A stretch of 64,000 bases of DNA from Acanthococcus lagerstroemiae (lineage: Eukaryota > Arthropoda > Insecta > Hemiptera > Eriococcidae), in contig CM063107.1 of the NCBI GenBank assembly GCA_031841125.1, forward strand, positions 11,518,467-11,582,466, written 5' to 3'. The notes beneath the pieces are model-generated. The model searched no databases, had not been told where the DNA came from, and saw nothing but the letters and a program-made list of their open reading frames with translations. This document shows, in pieces, positions 26,001-32,447 of this stretch. Numbering within the stretch: the stretch's first letter is position 1; each line of letters opens with the position of its first letter. The translations under genes were made by a program, and so were the position numbers.

Positions 26001-29000
26001 TTCTTCAATAAAGGAATTTTGATTTTGATTATTATTTGAAAGGATGGGTAAGATTCTGTGTATCAGGTTGTTCTTTGCCACTAAAATCTCCTGAGTAACT
26101 TCTCTACCACGCGCAGGAATAAACGAGCAAATTTCCTGAGTAATCCGTTTCGGAACTCTTTCGTTTGCCTCAAAAACTACGTTCTAATTTTTTTTCTTTT
26201 CTTTTTTATAAGTATCTAGTTGCCGGAATCGGATTCTCCGTGGGCAACATTTACATTTTTCGTTGTCAGAATTAGGACTTTTGCCCGTACCGGAAAAGTC
26301 GTTTCGATACATCTTTGATTGGGGTTCAAAAAATAAATATATTCTAGAGCTCGTTACTCGTTAACAGATGTAAACGGCAGAGAATAAAACTGTAAAAATA
26401 ATCTGCTGCAAGATATGTCACATATGTCACTTTGACGAAATTTCCTCGATCAAACGATTTCAACCCAGCTTTGGTATCAGGAACTGAAATAGAAAAGTTC
26501 TCATTTGCAATAGTTCGTAAAGCTATCATCAATAGACATTATTTTTATATTCTACAAATAATTTCGATTTTCTATTCTTCCAAGCTAATCGTACATACTT
26601 CTCCTTACGTAATAGTACTTATCTTTATATTATTCTACATCTGACTGTGTAAATATGAATGTCTACTATGTTCAGTAAAGTTTCTATTTCGAGCTTATTG
26701 ACATTACATTTCTACATTTGTGTGTGAGGTGACGCTACATGCACCGAGCGTTCAGACTTTGCAGTCCATTGCACTATTCCTCAAGTTGCTGTTAAGGATC
26801 AGCTTAGTAGCCTCACTTTTATAGCCAAAGTGAGAAGTTTACTTAGCTCTATCCCTTTGACTTCACTGGGTGCTGGATATTCTAGCCCCAATGCTTCGCG
26901 TCTTGTCCCGGCTATTGCTGGGCACCGACATATGATATGGATCGAGGGCTAATTGACATTAATACATCGTTTTACCTTCGAGCATTTTCGCCATGAACAG
27001 TTTTACGGTATCGTCCCTTAGGTTTTCTCTATTCTCTTTCCTTGCTGAAAGTAATGCAATAAATTGATTAAAAGAATGTTCGCTTCTTATTTGTAGCCTA
27101 ATATCGAATAATATGTGGATTAATGTGCACCAACTCAATGATTCAAATAAGTACAGTTACAGGATAAGAAAAAACTAATTTATCGATAAGTGAAACTAAA
27201 ATTTCTTCATCAAATAAATACATACAATCCCTAACATATGTATTGGACTTTATTGCTCATTTATTGTTGAAATGGAACTAACATCATAAACAGGGTGTCT
27301 TTTTCAAATGACCCCCTTCCACGCGATAAGTAGGCAACCTACTTCAAGGATATGTGCACATGTTTGCATACTTTTACTTTTGAAGGGACTGAATTATGGT
27401 CGAAGTTTGAAAAGTTTTCTATCTGTGAATTTTTCTTCCTTCTCACGACTGAAGATAGACAGAAAAACGGTATGTATAGGGAAGTTGTGGTAACCACAGA
27501 AGAAAAAAAATGGTCCGAATCAGTTCAACAGGGTATTCATAAAATCAATTTTAGTACAAATCATATCCGAAAATTTTCAACTTTTTTCAATTTCCCATGA
27601 AACTCGCCCTCTTAGGATACTGTTTTTTTATTTGCTGTAGGTTGTACATTACATTTCCCATATAAACTCAATTTTCTTGTATCCGGATAAGAACTGCTCA
27701 AAATGGAGTTCAAGATATCCTCCTTAAGAATTATTACTTTTTAACACAGACGCACAGACATTATGAAGATAATAATCATCTTCTTCAGCTACTTAAGCTG
27801 AGGCCCATGCAATGAGTGAAGAAGATTCTAGTATTTTGTAAAGTTTAATATGGGTATCAAATAATTGGTTCCAAAGGTCGCTAAATTCGATTTTGGTAAC
27901 ATTTTGGCCATATTCCCCGAACTGTTCTGCATACCGATGGGAAGGAGGTGCAAGATGACAGTTTTGGGGTTACCACAAATTTCAAAGAGAAACCCGGCTC
28001 GTAGCGCGACTGTCGTCGCTGGCTATTAGTCACGCGTAGGGTTGTGTTTTACACCCTCCAGAATACGTCACGACTGGTGAAAGCGGCCACAGTCAGGCTA
28101 TATAAACAGCCGTTCGAGAGCACTTCTTCAGAGTGAGGCTTACAGGCAGTTCTATTTTGGTATACTCCGCTGCGTGCTGTATCCAGTATTTGGTGCTCCG
28201 TTAAGGATATCCAAATCGAGAAACTTCGATTCGCTCCCACCGCAGCATCCAGATGTCTGGTGCTCCGGAGCAGAACCATCGCGATGCCTACGACCTCTGA
28301 CCAAACAAGGGCAAGTACTAGGTCTTACCGTAAAGCCGCCTTTGCGCCTCAGTCGTTCTTGTTGTTCATTTGCATATATTAGGTTATACGAGAAATCCAT
28401 AACACAGTTACGATTCCATCGGCTGAGACCCGCAACTTGAATTTCCAAGTTTTTAATCGAACAATTCAAGAAATAATCACAAAATTTTAGTAACAAGTGA
28501 TAGCATTTGGTCATAACTAGTGGTGTCAGAAGTTTTTCTTAAGAACGAGGGTGAGGGAGTAGTACAAAAATTTGAGTGGACGAGCTAAAGAAAAGTCCTC
28601 ATTTATGGAAGCATCTCAAAAGTTTCGTAAATCTCGTTTCTGAAACATCTCAAAGCGCCATTTTATCTTTGTTTTTCTTTTTTCTTTTTATGTGGGGGGA
28701 GGGGGCAAGCTTTCTAAATTTCTGTAAAGTTTCTACGCGTTCCGACACCACTGATCATTCCCTGAGGACGAGAAACAGAAGTTACGAATATTTACTGGGA
28801 GCAGGGTACAGATATTGGAAATTCCATTTGAAATCAACAAATTTTCGCTATCGAGCAAAACAATAAAAATTTTGTCACATCTCCATTGTTATTAATAAAT
28901 TATCTGCGAGTTGGTGGGAAATGCGCCAGAATAACATAAACTTTAAAAATTATGGAGGGTACTCCTCTTTTGTTTCAGTTTTTAAGGGGCAAACCGTGTG

Positions 29001-32000
29001 GAATGTTTGGTATTCTAGTTTCAGAGAAAAAGATAAGACGTGAGATGAGAGGATGAAATAAAAATCTGAAAATAGGAGAAAATTGTTGAGAGTGATGTAT
29101 CGATGAACTAATTTCATCTCAACCCTTTTCGTTTTTTTCCCTGGTAGGGGGGCCCGGGGAGGGTCAATTCCACCATATCAAATCCAATGAACTATAAAAC
29201 GCTGACCTGATTATACAAATATTAAACAATTCAGGCTTAGATGGGCGGATGCATTTCCCCAAACTTACTGATGACTTACTCGATCTCTTACAGACTTAGA
29301 GGACACTTCGAGACTTGATCACAACTTTTTGAATTTTCTCGAGACTTCTTAAATTTTTCAAGACTCTTTTAAAATCCTCGATAACTGGTATATGATTCTG
29401 AATCACTTCGGAACCTATCTCTCTACGACTCTTGAAATTTCACTTACGACTTTCAAGAATCGTTCATCTTCGTTTATGATTTCTCGAAAATCTTAAGACT
29501 GTGGCTAGCTCATTTGAAATTCTGTAAAACGCTGCCATTTGTGAACGTTTCTAATTTCAATTTTTTTTCTGGGATGGGCTATTCCCCCTTCCCACTGCCT
29601 CCCCCACAACAAAGTCATAAAGCATCGTAAACAAGACTTGGGTGGTCTTGGCAGCTCTCACAAAGTTGGACGAGTCAAAAGAGTACGTATTTATTTTAAA
29701 AACTTCCAAAGAGCTTTTATTAGTCTCAAACTACCACAGTGATTTATTAGGACGAAAAAAAAACAATTGTTGACGGGGCCCAAGAATTCTTTTCAGGACC
29801 TCCTAACGATCAAAATTTATTATAATGAACTTCAATGTAGAGGGGCCTTCAGCAAATTTGTTGATCTTTTTTGGTTGGATCTGCTGATCTTATTTCTTAG
29901 GAATCCTGCCAGAATTACGATATTTTTTCTTTGATGGGAGGGGGAAAGACTCCAATAAAACTGTGTTTTTTAGGGGGCATCATAATCAGGTAATCGCTCT
30001 TACATTCAAGGAGCCCTCAGTAAAATCATTTGATCTTTTCTGAACAGTCTGACATTTATCTGTAGGCCACTACCAAAATGGGTGCGATGTTTTTTGTATT
30101 TAGAAACCTTCAAAAAGTGTTTTGTTTTTTCTTTTTATTGGTTAGGTGGAAGGGGTATTGAAATCGGTACGATTTTCTTTTCTGCTTCAAATATGATAAT
30201 ACCCTTGAAAAATTTGCCAATTGGATCTTGTGCTTAAATCCAAATTTTTTACAAGATTTTCCAAACTTATTTAAAACTTCCTGGAACAGTTTAAAACTCG
30301 TTTGTGTCTTTCTGCAACGCTTCCAGACTTAATGACGGCTTCTTCAGATATGATTCCAATTTCTTATAACAGTTAGAGCATTTTAAGACTCGTATAAAAC
30401 TCAAAAAGACTCCTTGAACCTAATTAGGACTCTTGAATCCTCATCCAAGACTTTCCCAAATTCTTATGAAAATGTTTAAGGTCCTTCTTCAAGACTCACG
30501 GCTCTTCACAATTCATTTAAGACTTTTTACAATTCTGTAAGACTCGGTAAATAGTTTGGAGAATTTCAAATACAGAGTATTGAAGATTGAATGGAGGGAC
30601 CTACCGATAAGGGGTAGGGGGCAACTCCCCCCGTAGGAATTTTTCACTCAACAGTTGAAAAAGTTTACCATTTTAGTCAGGCAGAGTTAAGAAAATCCAA
30701 CAAGTCAGAAGGTTTTTTTTTGTCTTTAATATTTGGGAATTTTGAGTTGACTCAGCATCAGTTGAAAAAATCCAATAAGTCAGGTAGGAGGGTTTTTTTT
30801 TTTTTGCTTTGACATTTGAAAATTGAGTTGAGAGTTTTGAGAGTTTGGAAAAATCCAACAAGTCAAAAGGTTTCTCTTTTGCTTTGATATTTGGGAATTT
30901 TGAGGTGAGTCAGCATCAGTTGAAAAAATCCAATAAGTCATTTAAGTAACAATTTTTTTTTTACTTGCTTTGCCACTTGTGAATTGAGTTGAGAATTTGG
31001 AAAAATCCTGCAAGTCAAAATGTTTTTTTGTTTTTTTTTTTTTGCTTTGATATTTGGTACTCTTAGTTGAGTCATCAGTTGAGAAACCCCAATATAAGTC
31101 AATCAAAAGTTTTTTTTATACTTGGGAATTTTTAGTTGAGTCAGTTGCGACTTTCACATTTTTTGCCTCCCCTCACCCCCAGGAAAAACTTTCCGGTACT
31201 TCCCTGTCAGACTAAACCATCGTAGTTGGTCTTGAGGATTGTTCCCCTTCCCTTGATGACAGAAAATATAGAATAATATTTTGATGAACATTGAAAATTC
31301 TCCAAAATTCGTTGTCCAATCGAGAATGCAGTGAGTTAAAAGAATCTGAAATCACACTATGGGAGGCACTAATTTCCAACATCAATGAAGAAACAGTCAG
31401 CCGATACTCATCGTCCAAATATCGAATTACTTCTCTCTGATCTACGAATTCAATTACTATCCAGCAAGAAAATGATCTAAGCACTCAAGAGGAGGTAGTT
31501 AATAAAGGATCACTACTTTCACATTATTTTGAATAAATCCTCCCCAAATGGTTTCCAGGATCCACCGCTGATAGAATATAAGCTTACCTTTTGCAGATTT
31601 GGCTTGAAATGACTCAAATTTCTTCTGAATTTCATCCAGAATGCAGCTATTATTAACTATTATGAACAAACGTAAATTGGTCAGCTGAATTAGTTCGCAG
31701 TGTTCAAAATTGACGAGGAAGACAAATTAATCATGAAAAATAAAGAGAATCTAGGTTACAGAAACCAAGTGATATGGCTTCGTTCATTAGCCGACCACTC
31801 ATATTTGTGCCCCTCCCCAGGGAGAGCCCTAAATTTATTCAGTTACTGTGTATATCAATTGCTGTTTTTTCAGGCTTTAAGCGGTACATCCATCTCCCTT
31901 CGATTTTTCTTAAAATGTAAAACCTTTGACCTAAATAAAAGTAGTTTTAACGTCCTTTGATATTAACCTACTGATAGCTGGAGCTTTTCTGGTTCGCCTG

Positions 32001-32447
32001 CCTCGGAGGTACCTAAGGAAACAGACGCGGTTTTTAGAATTCTGTAATATATGGGTTTCTTTTTAGTTTCGACTGGTATTCGGTATATTGAAATTCATAA
32101 AATACAAAAAAGTTGATAAATGATTTTCTATGTGCTAGGGTAATACCTACCTCCCGATTTTTGTGCAAATGAAGGCACGGTGTTCACCAAAACCACGGTA
32201 AAAATGCCTGGAACGTAATAGCAGAAATCATTATTCCGAGACAGTTGGTTTTTTTTTTTGAATAGATAAGGGAAAATTTAATTTTCTCAACAACTCAGAA
32301 ATAATGATAAAATTGTAATTTTTTTCCAAGTACTGTTTTTTTTTTTTTTTTTTTTTTTAAGGAGATGGAGGATTATTAAGTTTACAAGAATCAGAAGTAT
32401 GTTGAAAATAACTCACATAGTAATGCCGAGTGCCCCGGAAAACTCAT
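3606..32447 (-). CDS. Gene A: predicted secreted protein encoded by phase-1 micro-exons (14 exons)
   Basis: Unrecognised gene rebuilt from 14 exons, total CDS 1539 nt (512 residues plus stop). Exon ranges: 32417-32447, 32151-32207, 31588-31656, 31358-31456, 26976-27044, 26358-26483, 22807-22929, 22500-22541, 18347-18397, 16789-17187, 16385-16444, 13954-14112, 3971-4018, 3606-3811. Every junction splits a codon after its first base and the joined frame stays open throughout. Residues 1-25 form a signal peptide (hydrophobic IFTVVLVNTV, likely cleavage after PSFA), so the product should enter the secretory pathway. A charged, acidic, repeat-bearing segment lies in the 399-nt exon. No enzyme motif was seen. 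Introns reach 10 kb and are packed with transposons. Three exons have clear counterparts in gene B. Alternative: exons 1-8 and 9-14 could belong to two genes. The weakest borders are those of exons 4, 6 and 8. Confidence 0.72.
3971..4018 (-). CDS. Gene A exon 13 (micro-exon)
   Basis: 48 nt, acceptor 'atgttgtatag', consensus donor GTAAGT. It encodes ISNTLTTDTSSEKPS, a Ser/Thr-rich linker. The codon made with exon 12 is Cys (T|GT). The preceding intron is about 9.9 kb and filled with repeats. Gene B has no separate equivalent: its preceding exon ends in a similar ATEASST linker. Confidence 0.7.
4137..4242. mobile_element. Small palindromic MITE-like element with TCGA-rich core
   Basis: Ends AAAAGTCGAGTTA (4137-4149) and TAACTTGACTTTT (4230-4242) are near-perfect inverted repeats. 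The core is rich in TCGA and GATATC words. It lies in gene A intron 12. No transposase is present. Confidence 0.5.
5430..6000. repeat. GC-rich tract with three 'acagatcgccgga' repeats
   Basis: Local GC content is far above the surroundings. A unit reading 'acacagatcgccgg' then a 'gaggcagtg' variant recurs near 5448, 5560 and 5628. Open frames of 135 codons (plus, 5627-6034) and 183 codons (minus, 5431-5982) exist because stop codons are rare in GC-rich DNA. Neither resembles a known protein and I do not call either a gene. Confidence 0.5.
6164..6352 (+). other. Short open frame, possible coding fragment
   Basis: 62 codons, lysine-rich and charged (starts MTQLQGGHTKVTYPIKKKY, ends KKNPRRLAL). 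It lies inside the TTCGTCC-bounded element, 160 nt after a good splice acceptor near 6001. It could be a decayed exon of that element's protein or chance. No function is assigned. Confidence 0.25.
7180..8750. repeat. Degenerate long-period repeat array
   Basis: Phrases of the form 'aatcgaac...gtttcc...tcagatttttaatttg' recur near 7440, 7679 and 8264, with looser copies between, suggesting an old tandem array with a period near 240-300 bp. It is interrupted by an inserted block with a 33-nt poly(A) run at about 8046-8078. No coding capacity. Confidence 0.45.
8755..8960. repeat. TCGA/TCGAA-rich tract with internal duplication
   Basis: The words 'gtcgaa' and 'ttcgac' recur. An approximately 60-bp unit containing 'taaatttgattgctgtcgaatta' variants is duplicated (near 8845 and 8905). 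It lies just before the interspersed repeat at 8972. Confidence 0.5.
8972..9455 (+). repeat. Interspersed repeat, copy 1 (uninterrupted)
   Basis: Shares with 18814-19199 and 20447-20541 the ordered blocks 'cgtcgcgtcggcgcctttac', 'gtggtttcagtt', 'gaagcggatt', 'ggtaagttatgtca', 'gagggagg', 'ccggccgtt', 'tgtacctaattttgcg' and 'ccagtcaaagctt'. This copy is contiguous and serves as reference for the broken copy 2. No coding frame; class unknown. Confidence 0.65.
9811..10077. mobile_element. MITE of the TGGCGTAGCY-ended family
   Basis: Left end 'aatgttgtagtcagg' and right end (read on the minus strand) 'aatgtgcatagccaag' are inverted repeats. The interior 'tcaagcaaaatttaaaa...gcgaaaaattgctcat' matches, in opposite orientation, the interior of the element at 19680-20079. 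Confidence 0.55.
11197..12202. mobile_element. About 1 kb hAT-like non-autonomous element
   Basis: The right end read on the minus strand is CAGGGGCGGAAATAGAG. The left end is CGGAGGCGGAAATATAG. CAGGGGCGG-type ends are typical of hAT elements. No transposase frame. It contains a duplicated 'acttcccaaagttt' phrase (near 11970 and 11990) and a (GACA)n microsatellite near 12084-12107. An exact target duplication was not seen. Confidence 0.5.
13015..13385. repeat. TCGAAA-reiterated element
   Basis: The words TCGAAA and GTCGAA occur more than twenty times in about 370 bp. A unit around 'cgccgaaatagtatcgaagga' is duplicated (near 13060 and 13134). No coding sense. Similar word-reiterated islands occur at 8755, 17255, 42221 and 46080. 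Confidence 0.6.
13954..14112 (-). CDS. Gene A exon 12
   Basis: 159 nt, acceptor 'tcatgtgttag', donor GTAAAC. It encodes GGPFDIHGDIDDFRAEDANG, an acidic middle, and VFTWKNAWKVIKI near the end. The gene B counterpart (53177-53353) begins QGP and contains EWRFWRNSINILKM. The shared W-[KR]-N pattern supports homology. Confidence 0.85.
14255..15375 (-). pseudogene. 5'-truncated RTE-like LINE relic (reverse transcriptase to C-terminus)
   Basis: Translating the minus strand gives, with frame breaks and stops, an RT order: DTVEHAYLW (start of the palm), GDSLFPNLFNYV (the GxxLxPxLFN region), an expected active-site region, then a C-terminal GGHIARQTDDRW-like segment and a Trp-rich tail. The last third resembles endonuclease-reverse transcriptases of the RTE type. 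The 3' end runs into AATAAATAA-type tail sequence near 14255-14285. The 5' end is lost near the palm domain. Dead copy in gene A intron 11. Confidence 0.7.
15404..15650 (-). pseudogene. LINE 3' fragment (C-terminal tail only)
   Basis: The minus strand encodes GWTRLARNRGTWKEMVETYA then LKWAG and stop, the standard C-terminal tail of RTE-like endonuclease-RT proteins. It is followed by 3' UTR and an (AAAT)n-type tail near 15404-15430. A severe 5' truncation, adjacent to but separate from the relic at 14255-15375. Confidence 0.65.
16385..16444 (-). CDS. Gene A exon 11
   Basis: 60 nt, acceptor 'tacttttacag', donor GTAGAT. It encodes LQIYLESYDMIHDEKFVAQ. It is positionally equivalent to the 93-nt gene B exon at 53446-53538, with little residue identity. 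Both create an Asp codon at the next junction. Confidence 0.68.
16789..17187 (-). CDS. Gene A exon 10 (FLKTV motif plus acidic repeat region)
   Basis: 399 nt, acceptor 'tggattacag', donor GTAAGA. It opens with TFLKTVHVLVKYIQRL, matching SFLKTVRVLVRYISKL of gene B. A lysine-rich stretch (APKKSKSKK) follows, then about 90 residues rich in D, E, G, S and T built from roughly three degenerate 19-20 residue repeats (G-D-[IV]-x-[IV]-R ... TE ... ISxT). The gene B counterpart exon is only 102 nt, so the acidic tail is an expansion specific to this copy. Confidence 0.85.
17255..17590. mobile_element. 336-bp MITE with CCCGTGAAAC ends and TCGA-rich interior
   Basis: Terminal inverted repeats CCCGTGAAACAAG (17255-17267) and, on the minus strand from 17590, CCCGTGAAACGCAG. 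The interior is crowded with TCGA, CGATGTC and ATTCGAT words. No transposase. It lies 67 bp upstream, in gene A transcription order, of exon 10. Confidence 0.65.
18347..18397 (-). CDS. Gene A exon 9 (micro-exon)
   Basis: 51 nt, acceptor 'atttcatttag', donor GTGAAG. It encodes VPKPESSEIQTKASVT. It has the same length and position as the gene B exon at 60172-60222 (AEIEQLLENENLSKSK): both immediately precede the FLKTV exon. Confidence 0.7.
19202..19664. mobile_element. 463-bp pogo/Tigger-like MITE
   Basis: Terminal inverted repeats CAGTATACTCCGGGTTTTCC and (minus strand) CAGTAGACTCCGGATTATCC, with a TA target duplication at 19200-19201 and 19665-19666. CAGTA-starting ends with TA duplication are typical of pogo/Tigger elements. 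'gtcggataa' recurs in both subterminal regions. It contains a poly(T) run near 19421-19444. No transposase. Confidence 0.82.
19680..20079. mobile_element. MITE of the TGGCGTAGCY-ended family (opposite orientation)
   Basis: Ends 'caggcccatagctggcc' and, on the minus strand, 'cagtaacgtagccgaa'. The interior 'aagcaatttttcgcctttaaaa' is the reverse complement of the interior of the element at 9811-10077. Confidence 0.55.
20575..21190. repeat. Two fragments of the 'gagttgagt' repeat family
   Basis: The phrases 'gtcccaactgactcaactca' (near 20618) and 'gtcccaactaactcaactca' (near 21105) are each followed by 'gaattcccaagtat' and 'aagcaaaaaaaa'. At 21044 the second fragment starts with CAGGGACGTACCGAAAAG, the terminal sequence of the element at 30592-31205. 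Confidence 0.55.
21399..21889 (-). mobile_element. tRNA-derived SINE with 8-bp target duplication
   Basis: The minus-strand head (21889 downward) reads GGCTCGGTAGCCGAGTGG, containing a pol III A box, then the B box GGTTCGATTCC about 40 nt later. The tail (21399-21425) is A/T-rich with TTTATTTA units. The 8-bp sequence 'tttcccca' occurs exactly at both ends (21391-21398 and 21890-21897). The head is too imperfect in its stems to be a functional tRNA gene. The 3' region ('aaacatcaatctgtttcgag') may be borrowed from a partner LINE. Confidence 0.8.
21898..22200 (-). pseudogene. LINE reverse transcriptase relic
   Basis: Minus strand: a GVRQGSMSFNLFNYVL-like stretch (GxxQGxxLxPxLFN motif) and then SMKELKVNRDEFIEASVKTG, the helix after the catalytic motif in RTE-like RTs. 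Frames are broken. The SINE at 21399-21889 was inserted beside it. Confidence 0.6.
22222..22467. mobile_element. 246-bp MITE with about 29-bp terminal inverted repeats
   Basis: Left TGGACGCTGCTAAACAAAAA (continuing GCTCCCAAG) and right, on the minus strand, TGGGCGCTGTCAAACAAAAA (continuing GCTCCCAAG) match with three differences. It lies 33 bp 3' of gene A exon 8. No coding frame. Confidence 0.75.
22500..22541 (-). CDS. Gene A exon 8 (micro-exon)
   Basis: 42 nt, acceptor 'actttttccag', encoding KLASLLPEITFEE. The phase-preserving donor is GTTCGT (weak). A consensus GTGAGT lies 5 nt further on but would shift the frame of exon 9, so the weak donor is preferred. It lies 266 nt after exon 7. 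Confidence 0.58.
22807..22929 (-). CDS. Gene A exon 7
   Basis: 123 nt, acceptor 'aattttgcag' and consensus donor GTAAGT. It encodes SPWLQLLPSTLRIGSKTVAQ then CYLAESLLSRI and a short Ser/Tyr tail. Both splice sites are strong and the phase is 1-1, making this one of the best-supported upstream exons. Confidence 0.82.
24097..24939. mobile_element. 843-bp TA-flanked element with reiterated ACAGTGTAAC words
   Basis: Left end AGGGAGACCGGAGAACAGTG and right end (minus strand) GGGGAGACTGGGAAACAGTG are inverted repeats, with TA at 24095-24096 and 24940-24941. ACAGTGTAAC or GTTACACTGTTCCC variants recur throughout the interior, for example near 24312 and 24900. No transposase seen. Intronic in gene A. 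Confidence 0.6.
25260..25435. mobile_element. 176-bp hAT MITE with perfect 8-bp target duplication
   Basis: Ends CAGGGACGGATACGG and (minus strand) CAGGGACGGATAGGAAC. The octamer TTCGTGCG occurs at 25252-25259 and again at 25436-25443. Eight-bp duplication with CAGGG-type ends is diagnostic of the hAT superfamily. The interior contains a palindrome around 'ccagtgggcttcggcccact'. Non-autonomous. Confidence 0.88.
26358..26483 (-). CDS. Gene A exon 6
   Basis: 126 nt, strong acceptor 'ttctatttcag', donor GTAACG. It encodes PDTKAGLKSFDRGNFVKVTY and then a Tyr/Phe/Leu-rich stretch with one Cys. An in-frame TAG lies 12 nt beyond the donor. If the donor is not used this would be a terminal exon. Confidence 0.58.
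26976..27044 (-). CDS. Gene A exon 5
   Basis: 69 nt, strong acceptor 'attactttcag', donor GTAAAA. It encodes RKENRENLRDDTVKLFMAKM followed by LE, a charged amphipathic helix. Phase 1-1. Confidence 0.7.
27985..28340 (+). promoter_or_regulatory. GC-rich island with TATA-like element, possible LTR or element promoter
   Basis: A GC-elevated stretch contains CTATATAAAC near 28099, followed about 30 bp later by a purine-rich start-like region. Core promoters of this shape are common in retrotransposon LTRs. No TG...CA borders or target duplication could be fixed, and no coding frame follows. Confidence 0.25.
28518..28754. mobile_element. 237-bp MITE with AGTGGTGTCRGAA ends
   Basis: Left AGTGGTGTCAGAAG and right (minus strand) CAGTGGTGTCGGAACGCG form inverted repeats. 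The flanking octamers (near 28510 and 28755) are only partly alike. The interior holds a G-rich run. No transposase. Confidence 0.6.
29270..30560. repeat. Degenerate 'GACTCTT-AAAATTTT' repeat tracts
   Basis: Two tracts (29270-29500 and 30240-30560) consist of diverged 20-35 bp units around 'agactcttgaaattt' and 'aagactcgtaaaa'. A third similar tract begins near 63900. The middle part has G-rich and poly(T) segments. Intronic in gene A; no exon recognised. Confidence 0.5.
30592..31205. mobile_element. 614-bp element with CAGGGACGTACC-type ends and expanded internal tandem repeats
   Basis: Left end GAGGGACCTACCGATAAG and right end (minus strand) CAGGGAAGTACCGGAAAG. Between them four to five diverged units of roughly 90-110 bp each contain a T-run, 'gctttgatatttgggaattt', 'gagttgagtcag' and 'aaaaaatccaacaagtca'. 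Related single-unit fragments lie at 20.6, 21.1 and 44.7 kb, so the unit number varies between copies. Confidence 0.65.
31358..31456 (-). CDS. Gene A exon 4 (borders tentative)
   Basis: 99 nt, acceptor 'tgctggatag', donor GTGTGA (weak). It encodes IEFVDQREVIRYLDDEYRLT followed by a short hydrophobic/Ser stretch. The frame stays open past the chosen donor to a stop at 31212, next to a repeat element. This could therefore be the last exon of a shorter isoform or gene. The chosen donor is the one that preserves phase 1 into exon 5. Confidence 0.45.
31588..31656 (-). CDS. Gene A exon 3
   Basis: 69 nt, acceptor 'cataatag', donor GTAAGC. It encodes NNSCILDEIQKKFESFQAKS..., a charged, probably helical segment with one Cys. 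The acceptor ten bases downstream would break the phase, so the upstream one was chosen. Confidence 0.62.
32151..32207 (-). CDS. Gene A exon 2 (signal peptide core and cleavage region)
   Basis: 57 nt between acceptor 'cgttccag' and donor GTAGGT. It encodes IFTVVLVNTVPSFAQKSG. The hydrophobic run followed by small residues (PSFA) is a standard signal-peptidase site. Two leading bases and one trailing base (phase 1-1). Confidence 0.72.
32417..32447 (-). CDS. Gene A exon 1 (start codon, signal peptide n-region)
   Basis: ATG at 32447-32445 encodes MSFPGHSALL plus the first base of a Cys codon, followed by a consensus donor GTGAGT. Joining to exon 2 creates Cys and continues directly into a hydrophobic core, which is why this ATG was chosen. 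Upstream promoter elements were not identified. Confidence 0.6.

Noticed and set aside
28090..28340. Host gene promoter (TATA-like box)
   Set aside because: No downstream exon could be identified on the same strand. More likely part of a mobile element. Kept only as a low-confidence regulatory feature.
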